Positions 26,901 through 38,900 of a stretch of 64,000 nucleotides of DNA are shown in pieces. This DNA comes from Anseranas semipalmata. Taxonomy: Eukaryota > Chordata > Aves > Anseriformes > Anseranatidae. How positions within the stretch are numbered: the first letter of the stretch is position 1; the number at the start of each line of letters is the position of its first letter. The translations under genes and the position numbers were made by a program. The notes below the pieces were generated by a model. That model did not search any database, was not told where the DNA came from, and worked only from the letters and a program-made list of their open reading frames with translations. The stretch is from assembly GCA_013399115.1 (NCBI GenBank), contig VXAA01004383.1:290478-354477 (forward strand), in the 5' to 3' direction.

Positions 26901-29900
26901 GGAAAGCCTTTATTACCCAGCTCTGCAGAACATGGGGAAGATGGCAGATTGAAAGAACAAACTGCTACAAGCCTGTTGATCAATGAATGGGAGAACCGGT
27001 GAAGTAAATAATTAACCAGGTACATCAACTGGAACAAGAACAAGCAATAAATTTAAAAGTATTAATATACAAATTAAATCATTATGCTTTAGAGTTAGCA
27101 TCCTATTAAGATGAAACTGACAATTCACACCTCAGCCATTTCAATTTAAGTTGTCTGCAGCCTTGGCAACAATTCCCTAGATTCACAGTTCTCTCTCCAT
27201 GCACAAGTGGTAAAAAATGAAGTAATTAAACTAAAACTGAGGCTGTGAAACAATCCAACAGCTACTTAGTTGATTGTGAGCATGAAGTCAAAGGTTAATT
27301 TTATAACAGCATACAGAAAGAGTATGAAGCCAGCTATCCTCAGAGACACTCTCAATCTAGACATCCTGTTGTAAAAAAGTCTTAAAAGAATTAAAATTCC
27401 ACTCAGGAATAGATTTTATAAAATGGGAATAACTAAAAAATACAAATAAAAGCACTAGATCAAATGCCCATGAAAGCTTACAAATTTGAATAATAATTCT
27501 GCTATTTCTATTCACTGAGTAATACTTCAAAAACCGAGTCACTGTGCCAGGTAGAGCTATGTAGAGTCTTTGAATTTTAAAAGGAACTGGGGAAGAGAAA
27601 AACACAGTTAAGTCCATATCCATATAAACAAAACTGCTCCATTTTAACAATTCGGTTTTGAAGTCACTTTGGCAATCACTTTGGCAATTTTTTTTTGGTT
27701 GGCTGTTTTCTTGTTTTTTTCCAAAAAAGAAGAAGGGAAAAATTCTGGAGATGAGCCAATGTTCTATATAAGTTCTTAAAAATATATATATTCCTGTGAC
27801 AAGTAGTCTTGCTGATCTTTGACTACCTCCAATTCCTCTGAGAATTGATATCCAGTTTTAAAAGTCATTCAGTTAGATGGCAAATTTTACACTAACAGCC
27901 TTGAGGGCAACTGTTCAAGATACCAAAGAAAGGAAGCTCCGAGTCAGCCAGCACGCTTGAGGATCAAAGAAGGAAGAGCACCTAATACAACACAGCTTTT
28001 TCAGTTCAAATCCCAGTGAAAAGTCCTCTACAAGATGATGCCTTTTGTGTGTGAAAGTCCTAACTCACCAGATCAGAAGTACCAGTGGTAGCCATATATT
28101 CTTATAAATATAGATCTGAGGAGATGATAAAAGAGGTACATCATGACCCACCAACCCCTATATTTCTCACCACATGACTGTAAAACAAAAAACTAACCGT
28201 GATGTGCTATACTAGCTGTTTCCAGGAATGAAGCTCCTCTCTGACATGTTCTCCTGTGTGATTTTAAACATAAAAAGGGTCATACATTTTTCTCTAATCT
28301 TCTCTAACTCTCCATCTGCAATTGGTTCCTGTAAAGGCTGGAGAGCTCTGGTCTGTGAATGACTGATGTTAACAGCTGGAGGGTCTAAAAAAACTCCTGA
28401 GTCAGAGCACAGGGAGTCCTCCATTTGCTAGCTATGAAACTGAATTAAAAGACAAACAATGTCACTGATTTCAGAATATCATGTAAACAACAGCAGTATT
28501 TCCCACAATAGTACTGAAGAACGTTAGGACAGTTAGATCTTATGTGAGATCTAGGAAAAAACAGTCTGGCCCAATCCACAGCACACATCTTTGGGAGACT
28601 GTGTCTCTTGCAGACTTATGCTGCCCTCAATGGCTCCTGCTGAATTAATGGATTATGCTGAACCCAAGAGCTCCTTCAGGGACCAGTGGATGACCAGTGC
28701 TCACACAGAGCATGCTCTGTTTGGTCTTGTCTGAACTCACATTCATTTTCCCAGGTTTAAGTTTTTGTGAATGGACATACAAATCCTGCAGCAGAACATA
28801 AAAAGTGAGAGGCTTTGCAATTGCTGATTGTTTACTCTCTTTGGAAGAACCTAGAAAAAAAGGCATGAGACAAAAATAACCAAATGGCAGTAAAATGCCA
28901 CAATCTGAAGATACCAAGTTTCAAATAAACAACTTGCAGGGTGAAGAAAATCAGTTTGATAAAGTTTGTTGGCACACTTGGCAGTGCAAGAACATCAGAG
29001 AAATGGAGAAAGAAAGAAAGCAGAGAAATTAACAAAATTATATACGATAAATATTGGCTTCTTCACTGCAATTCCGTTAATTTTTCAGTATAATCAGGAA
29101 ACTTTGTTTCCATTTCTGGCCTTTTACCTCTCACCCACAACAGCAAAGAGATGAACTTTAATTCTTCAGCTACATCCTGTTCCTGTGTTATTATGTTTTC
29201 CCACCATCTTGCAGAAAGCTGATTGCTTCCTTCATGGATAGCTTTCCTTTCAAGTTTTAGGTGTATTTAAGTCTTTTCCTGGGTGAGACATTTACAATTC
29301 ATTATACCCTTCTTCATGCAGTAAAAAGCTTTTCCTTTGTATGTCACCCATTTTATCACAGTTATTAAACTTTCTTAAGAGGAAAAAAAAGTGTTCTACT
29401 GTTTCTGATGTGCACAGTTGTTCTTAACCTCGGTTTTGTTTTAGAAATACATATATAAGAAAAGGTAACTAGCACAGCTCAAGTATGAGATGTTCTTCCC
29501 ATATTGTGAGTGAAAAAGGTAAGAACAAAAAAACAGGTAATACAAAAATCATTACGTGGATAGTTTGTTTGTGTTCTAAGCAGAATCCTTCTTACAATAC
29601 CAAAAAACCAACAGTACTTAAGTGATTAGTAATCTAAATCTGGCCTACTGGACAGACCTTGCCCATCTCCACAGCATTTCTTACAGCATCATGTCTGGCA
29701 GTATTACATACTGAAATTAAAATACGGTACTCTAGCACAACTAAAGTATTTCCCTTTCATCCATGCAGACTTGATTGACTTTGTCCAATCCAACAACACA
29801 GTTTGTCACAGTATGATTAGACTCCTGAAGTGTCTCTAGATGGGATAAGGCAGGAGGCAGAAATAAGCTACATTATATCATTCTCTCAGAACACCAATAG

Positions 29901-32900
29901 TGCCTGCACAAGATAAATTATGTGCTAGACTACGTCAATGCTGAACTTTTACACAGAATTTCCCGCATCATCAGCAGCAGAAGCAGTCACAGAGCAGTAG
30001 TTTTGACAAGGTGCTGACATTTTACAGCCTCATCATCTAATCCTATTGAGAGCAAGTGCAGACATGATAAAGAGCTAATGAGTTTCTCTGTGTAAACCAC
30101 TCCATTCACCATTGCTGCTAGCACAGACACACAGCAAACAGAAAGGTCAGCCAGCAATGTTCTAGTTACATGTTATCACCACGCTACGCTGCCTTAGTGA
30201 AGAAGCCCCAGAAGAAATACGGGTTCTTCATTCCATACGAGGTCTTATGCACAGCTATCGGCTGTGAAGATAATACCACACCTATACTTGCTCCTAGCAG
30301 AATCTAATGACCTCATTGTATAAACATCAACGAGTAGCTTAAACTAGGACTCTTAAGAGCTTTTCAGTCAAGTTGCCCTCCAGAAAAGAGTTTAACACCT
30401 CAACAGCCTTACAATTCCCACACGCCCCCTACCCTGTACTGTTAAGGGACAAAAAACTGAGTAGGGCTTCAATCAACTGGAGATTTCATTTAACAAACCA
30501 CAGTAGAAAGGTACTCCACTCGTTCCTACACCAACCTATCACACAACTCATAGTTCTCCTCTGCAATAGACAAGTTTTGCATTTTTGCAGAGTAGATTTA
30601 GATCATACTTCAAATACTTACATAAACCATAAATGTTACAGAGCATACTCTTTCTTGTCTTTAAGGCCTATAGTTTTTTTTTCCTGTACACTATTCATAT
30701 TTTACCGTAATATTTTAGAGTTTTATTTTATGTGTATATATAAAAAAATGAAAAGTTTCTTCCCTTCACTTCATAAAAACTTTCTCAGCCCTTTTCTTGC
30801 ATAGCATCTCACAAGAATTTTAAAGAAACAGTACACATTTCCTCACAGGATATATAAGGTATACACTGCAAAGTGGGGCAAAGGAGCAGGAATTCTATAT
30901 TACAAATAGTAAAGCTTTAAAAATATCAACAAAGCCGAACATTCTAACATAACAAATGAAGAGCTCCACATTAAAAAAAGACTTCATTATTTCAGTATCT
31001 CTTTGTTTGCTTGTTTAATCATCCCCTGGGACAATCTGTACTGTTAAGAAACGTGTAGAAAACAGTCATCAGTTTTTGTTGTTGTTCAATTAGTGCTATA
31101 CTCAGTGTTTGAGCTCATGCAAGTGTCCTTTGGGGAAACGTCCTGCGTGCCATTAGCACTATTCTTAATGAGGGAAAGCATGAAACTCCTTTAGTGCTCT
31201 GCCAGAATTGTTTTATCTTCAAGTCAAAAGAACAACTGCTTGGAGTAACCCCAAAAAAAGCATTCAACAATTACAAGTGGCAAACAATATTCCCAAGCAT
31301 TATACTCATAGTACTGTTCTATTTATAGGCTAACAGTTATTATACTGAATAAAATATGTATTAGGCAGCTTTATTATGCAGCAAGTTATGACTCCCCAGT
31401 TAAGGCTGCTACAGTAGTTTCCATTACAAGCCCAGTTTTGATCCCTTTTACTCTTTCTGAGAGACGTAGGGTGGGGAACAGGAGGATGTTTCATGTTTGG
31501 TTTCAAGACAAAGGAGAATATTTTTAGGAAGTTTGAGGTTAATTGGACATGCTGCTTTTGAGATATGGGACGTAGGCGTTTCTTTATTCTTTTTTGAAGA
31601 AAAAACAGTTTGACTTTTAACTAGTTCTCCAGAATTTCTTTAGATCACAAAATCGGAATTGGAAACTAGGTGAGAGTCAAGACTTACAGCTCTAGGAAAT
31701 ACATAAAGGCAAAAGATCTAACACTTTTCCTAGCTACATTTGTTTTCAGAAAGGCATGCAAACTTTTTCCACTGTGGAAAAAAAAAGCAAAGCAACAATT
31801 AAAAAACATTAGACTTAAAAACAAAACCAAAAGCAACATTCTTAACTCTTATCATTGTTTTCCCTCCCAATTAAAGTTATTCATAAACAGTGGGAGGCAC
31901 GGGGATTAAGCATTCCCTCTCACAGTTCTTCTTTATCTAATTGTCTCTTCATTCTTTGTGTCTCTAGGTTTTCTGTCTCAGCTTCAGAATCCTGACAGCA
32001 AGCATCTTCACAGCTCTGTCACCTCCTTGATCCTAGCATCAGCTCTGTCAAGATCTACAAGCCTTTAAGCCTGTATATCCCTTTTCTTTCCATCCCAATG
32101 ACTAACTGAAGAGTGGAGGATTCAGTGAACAAGGTGAGAGCACAGCTCAGGCTAAAAGTTTGCATTTCATACCTGTCATACACACGAGCTCATTTAATCA
32201 ATGCCTAAAAGCATTGTCCACGCATTCCATCTTTTCAGTGACACACGCGTATATTCTAACGTACTCCCTTATAAAACATGTGTGATGGACACCAGCCAGT
32301 GTAAACTCCCCTCACACAAGGCCATCATGTAGAAGAGACAGAATTTAAGTAGACAGTGCAGATGGCCTACAGAAATTGAACAAAGGCCACTAAATTTCAG
32401 CTGGATTTTATATACAGTCTTCTTAATAAGGGAAGAACTACCTAACTGCAGAAACAACTGGCAGACCTCTGGGCCAGGCGGTTATTATACAACTGAGGAG
32501 ATTCCACAGACTTGCCACTGACTCATGTTACCTAAAGCAAGGAGAAAGGTGAAAGTACAGCCATTTCCATTTCTAACTCCAAGCAATCCCACCCCAGTCA
32601 ATAACAACCTACAATGGCTGGAGAAATGCAATGCAAGGATGCGTATTTGTATTTTCTAGTTCAGTCCACAAAATTGCAAAGTTCAGACATTTGTTTGCAC
32701 ACCTGATCAAAAGAAAAGATGGACAGCGAAGGCTACTTCTACTCCCCCTTATTATTTAGTGTACCAACACCTCTTTGCCTTCTTTTTTTTTACCTAGAGA
32801 AGTCAGATTCGTTGTCTTAAGAAAATTATTTAATTCTATGACAATCTCACTCCACTACAAGTCAGTGTATAAAAGCTTTGCAGCTGTGGAGGCACTGAGT

Positions 32901-35900
32901 CACCATACAAGTGCAGCAGGCTGCTAACTTCCTCTGCTAGAGGTCTATAGTAATGTGGCCCATTCTACAGTGGACAGATACATCTTTGTCATTTTAAGAG
33001 GCTGACATTTAAAACATTGGAGAAAAGTTTTAGAAATGCTGAATTGTATCTGATAGGATAATTTCCGTTGTTTTGTGAGGAGCTTATTCCATTCCATTTT
33101 GATATTAATGGGTATCTTTATGCAAGTCTGAAATGAATTATGAAGGAGAATTAGTGTAGCTAACTGTATACAAATATTTACTAAACAAAGCAAACCCTAA
33201 CAGAAATTTCTTGTTAATTTCTTTTTTTTCAGGTTGTTATTGCTAGCTTAAGTTTACACACCTTTTATATAAAAATCGAACTTTTCAGGTCAGCAAGAAT
33301 GTATTTTTTAAATAATATTTTTTAATAACTAAAAACAATTTTTTGTTAATCAGATGAGAGAATCTGGAAGTAGAAACCTAGCGTCACGTTCGTTCACTTA
33401 CTTTATAGGACACGGGTACATATAGAAGTTAACACAAGAAAAGTTTCCATATGTCTGCTCTGTAGGCATGCTCTATTACGCTGAGATGAATGCAAGCTAA
33501 TTCCAGGCAAGCACCCCCTCAGTAAAAACAGAGGTAGGCATGGCTCTGAACTTACCCAGGGGAAGCCCCGTACTAAGAAAATAGAATTCACGTGAAGCAA
33601 CTGACGCATGGTAACTGGTTACCCTGTAATAATTCTGCCCTCGTGGCAAGGCCGATAGCTTGTACCATGAGATCTCACAAAGATACATGAGGTAGCACAT
33701 CTCAAATGCTGCCATTATATAGATAGCAAAGAATACTACACGAGTCACAGGGGACTACGAGCTTCACTGGTTAAGCAGTCAAAGTTTACAAGTCTTAACG
33801 AAGCTTTCAAAAAATTTGGTCATAAAACTGAATGAAAGGGTTCTCAGCTTTTATAAACAGAACTTAAAATGAAAATCCAACCACTTCAACTAGCATTATT
33901 CACCATTTGAGGTCATTTGTAGCATCAGAGTTTTGAATCATCTATTTCTTTCCATTGTCTCATTACAGTACTAAGGAATAAGGAGCAGCAAGATTCACAC
34001 AGGTTGTAAGTGGCTCTTCCAAGAGTAACTACTCGTACTTAATCTGAGCAACCCGATGAACCACAAGTGGCCGTGGAATTGAATTAGAGCCACTGAAAAT
34101 TAGCATGGCAAACTTGTTCTGATTCAGAAGTGCCAAACTGAGCTTTCACTTAAGAGCTGTCCCACTCTTACACAAACTTAAGTTCACGTACATAAGTAAA
34201 AGTTAACCTGTGCACTGTTTGTTTTGTAAAATACTTCTCTCCGTAGATGTATTTGCTGCTAGTTTATAAAAGTAACATATTTTTAAACAATTAAATCAGG
34301 GCAAATCTTCAGCTCTCCCCAACTGAAGAAGTCTTGCCTGAACAAGGAAAGATGTACAGGATTCCAATACGTCTAAAAGAAGATGGGTAAATGCAAGATA
34401 GTTTTATAGCATGACCAAGATGTCAAAGAAGCAGTTACAGATTTTGCTTATGTGTTGCCACAAACAAGGCAAAAGAATTTTAGGTAAGAATCAGATTCAG
34501 TAGCAAAGACATGTCATTTGTCAGCAAAAGTGATGAAAGCACTGGTACTTAGTATCTCAAGGATGTTAGTAAAGACTGCTGTTCACAAAGAGGAGCAGAA
34601 AAAGATGTGATTGAAATGTATAAACTGTGATTTAACACTTGTAGCACCTAGACAGAAGCATATTCCAAGTCTTTAGAAGAAAGAAAATGCTGATCTAGGG
34701 ACTTTAATTCATGAACTTTATCAATTCAGAATGGAATAATTTCACAAGTTAGTCACTCCCCCTCCCCTCCCAGAAGTTATAAACTTTTCAGCTACAGTAA
34801 ATGAATGCGTTGCACATACTCCTCTCCTCTCACTCAGAGACAACCAGCTGGTGCATTCACTAGAACTACTCCCAGCTTTAGTTCAGATCAGGGTACAAAG
34901 TTTTCCAGCGGCAACAAATCCGTGTTTAACTGAAATGCTAACAAGACTGTGGAGCAATAGCCTCTCCAGTACCGGAGCTAACTGCTAACTGCAAAGATGA
35001 ATCTGAGTCCTGATTTATAACCATAGGAATATGCCAAATTCAAACCTGCTGCATGAAGAGGAACCACTGCTAGGCAAGTGCAGAAGAGTTTAGCACAAAA
35101 TAGCATACCTTCCCTATTTTAAAATAATTTACCTGGAGATATAGCTCTGTGGAACTGATACATGTCTTCTCCAATCAGTTCTTGTGCAACCTGCTTAATC
35201 TTCCGTCTGACGGCATCTAACTTGACTTCAGATTCATCTAATATCTCCTCCCCATTGGGAGCACTGCAATCATAAAGCAGAAACTGAAAGAACAGCTTTC
35301 AGAATATGATCAAACAGTTAAAGAAAAAATGTTACAAATTTTCATTTACTAGTACATATTCAATGACCTCAAGAAAAAAATGAAGTGGATAGCGGCATCA
35401 GAAATGGTTTAACTTTCATTGACACCTGTTGTAGACTCTGAAAGAAAGATTCTGCAGATTCTTACTGTGAAAATAATCAACCAGTCAAACATAGTTCTGG
35501 TAGCATAATATTTATTCCAGATAATAATTTTAACAATTGCTTAAGAGAGAACAATGAGAAACACATGCAAAGGCTTCAAAAAAGTATTCCAGAAAATGAG
35601 CAGTATTTGCAGAATTTCATTAACCTCTTAAAAATATTCAGTATTTTGCAATACATTACAGAGCACACATGACCTACATACGAAGTTTTAGAAAGTAATT
35701 ATGAACTATGTTATTAGGGAACAGCTGAAATATCTGATTTACAAACAATATATACTTGGCATGTAAGTTTAGTTTATTTGATTTCCTTTAAAACCACCTC
35801 TCACGCAGCCCCAAATAATCTATGTGGCATATTAGGTTTACTGTCTCTCTGGGGACTACAGATAGACTGGACTCAACAAAACATTTAAAAGCAAACAGAC

Positions 35901-38900
35901 TTCTGAACGTAAAGCCACATTAATGGCTAAAAGCAAAGGAGTGGGAAATAAAAATACAGCACGTGAAGCTTCCACTTTCACAAGAACATGGCTATCTTAA
36001 AAAACAGGAATCTAATATTCAGAGTAAAGGGGGATTTTGTTGTTCTTTCCTCTACCAGTTCCCAGCACATCTAGCCCCTGCAGTGGGAACAGCTATTTAC
36101 AATCAAGGCTGTAGCAGTTACTAGAATTATCACAATAACTCTTCGCAGAAGACCACGTTGAAAAGAGATAAACTTCCTAATCCCTATTTATAAATGTTAC
36201 TATTATGGTTGTTATAAATAGCTACTACTACAGCAGAGGTGTGCTGGTAAGAAAGAAAAAATAAATCTGGGAGAAGGAACAGGGAGAGCTGTTACAGCAA
36301 TTACACACAGGACAAGTAAACATTCTATACACCAGGCTACACAAAGCTTCACATTTTCCTGCAATTTTTCTATTTTGTCTGTGGCTCCCAACGATTGCTT
36401 GAAGGTTCATGAGGACACAAAACATACAGAAACTGAAAACTTCACACACAAGCCTCTTAGGTTGCAGAATGTAGTGAAGTAAAGAACCCAGGTTGCCTCC
36501 TCTTTGCATTGATGACCTAGGGTGGGGTTGCAAAAACCAAACCAGGGAAGTAACAGCAGAGGCAACTAACCTGAAGGGAGGGTGCATGTTCTTCTCTCCC
36601 AGCTTGCTGGAAGCTGGAAAGCTCTCATCTGCTGTTATACTCTACTACTTTGATCCTGTTTAATACTTCAACAAAACCAACTATGAAACCTGAACCAGCA
36701 TCTATTAATTCTCTAGCTGGAGTGTGCATTCATTAGCTCATATCCATACTAAAGGATGTTTATGGGAAATTAATTAAATCTTTCTCAAGAAAACATTGCA
36801 GCTATTAATCACAAATACAAAGAACACTGCAAGGCAGCTTCTAGGTTTCTATGAACACTGTCATTCTCAGTGTGACTCACCTGGTAAACCTGTGGAGCAG
36901 AAATATCGTTCTTTTGCTTTCAATAGTTATATCACGACTGAGCTTCACGAGCCGTTCATATTTATCGTGCCTGGTGTCAAGCTCTAGCTGAAACGCTGTG
37001 GAGTCAATGATTACAGAAACAAGCATGGTTATCACAGTATGCAGTGTAGGGTGAAAGCAGAGATCCTGTGCCACAGTGGGCCTGAGCCCCACCAGCCTTT
37101 TTGCTGGGGTGCCTTTTCCCAAGGTGGGCAGCGCTCCCGCATGGGGCACGGCTGTGGAGACCACCATTGCCCCCTGCCTGCCAGAGCTGCCGTGCAACAC
37201 AGCTACCTGGGCATCTCCTGCAGCTCACCACGGAGCAAAGGCACAAAACCATTTCTGAACAAAATGCAGCAAGTCCTATGGCACAGGAATGTGCCGAGCA
37301 GAGCACTCCCAAGCTCACAGGAACTTAGCTCTGATTTTTGGTTCTTCAGAAACAACAAGGATTTCCAAAAACCTCTTTGAAGGATTGACTTGTATCTTTA
37401 GGCAACTACATGTCTATGAAATTTCAGTTTTGAGTAGCAAAATTCATTGTTAATACTACTTCTGTTTAATAAGTCAGGTTTAAATACACATCAACCCTGA
37501 TGATGCTTTAAGCGGCCCAAACCATTACAAGCTAAAATATTTGTTTTAACTAGTAGAATCTATTCTGCAATAGTGCTGTTCACAAAACTGATTTAGATTT
37601 TCACCCAAATACAGGAAGAAAATTCACAAATAAAACCCTACAATCGTTAGTAAACAAGACTCACCAGTTTCTAAAACCAAAAAATCACACACACACACAC
37701 ACACACAAAAAAAGCACATACACTGTTAAAAACGCACAGAATAGTAAAAAGAAAGGTTGTATTTTATATCAAAACTAGACTTGGCCAAAAGCCAAGCCCT
37801 AAGAAGTAGAAGTAGCAAAACAAAGTGAGATCAATTATTTAAAATACGATTTCTGACTTACTGATGTAAATTCTCTCTGCCTAACTAGAATGAAGACAGA
37901 GAGAAGAGAGGATGCATACCTAGTTTTCTTAGTGAAAACTGTGAACGAACAATTATGCTTCTCATATAGCATGAACATTTTATAGGCTATTATTCCACTG
38001 AATAAACTGTTAATAGATACTTAGAAGAATTTAAACGCATTTCCTGAACAGCTGTCTGAGGTGTTAAAGTGTCTGTGCAAGAAGATGGTAAAAATAGGCA
38101 GAGGTTACTTTTTTGAAGGGAGTAACAAGTGACTATCCTTTAGAAAGTATAGCAGTTCACAGACAAGCAAAGTTTAGATGAAGCTAAAAACCTGTTGCCT
38201 TGACATAAACTTGGTTTCTCTTTTTCTGTTTCTCTCTCCCCCATCTTCCTCTGAAACACTAAGATGAGCCACAAATGCTCCTACCTATCTTTAAATCTTT
38301 CACATGCCTGATTGGTGTGTCTCCACCAAATTCTGAGAGTTAAGTCCACCACTGAATTATCATCAAGAAGAAATATTCCCTCACTCCAGGGCTTATAAGC
38401 ACTAGTGGAATACAAAGAGTGGATCTTTGAAAAATCAGGATAAACTGTCCCCCTTACTCTGTTCTGAAATTAACCAAACACTGCTGACAGGATCTCACGG
38501 GAAAGGAGGAAAGTAAGGGTTGTTTTGAATTCAAATTGATGGCAACTTCAAGAACAACTGATATATTTGAGGGTGAAAAATTAAAGTTGAAAGTACAGTT
38601 CCACTACTCAATTTAGAATGCAAGCGTATTCAAGATAAAAGCTTATTCAAGATAAAAGTTCAGGGGTCAAAGTTAATCATCTGCCAAGCTGACTTATACA
38701 GGAAAAAAAAAAAGAAACATTTGTTTAAAGACAGCAAGGAAATTATATGGTGTTGAAGGGACCATCTGTAACAGTCATTCAGCTCTTACTTCTTCACCCT
38801 CCTTAGCATCATAAAAAAAAAAAATAGGGAGACAGGGAAAATTTTACACTGAGATTTAATCTGTTCCCTGTATTACACCTCCTTCCTTCATCTGTTGAGG

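Larger units (their letters stand above)
22797..35132 (-). other. TSNAX: TSNAX intron 4 (12.3 kb)
   Basis: The largest intron of the gene, A+T-rich. Besides the two exon-like blocks near 28.2-28.9 kb and a TA/CA microsatellite at 25066-25146, I see only short chance reading frames and no recognisable interspersed repeat or RNA gene. Confidence 0.9.

Noticed and set aside
24339..26986. Short frames in TSNAX intron 4 (for example 26603-26986)
   Set aside because: No good splice sites, A-rich composition and no similarity that I can see.
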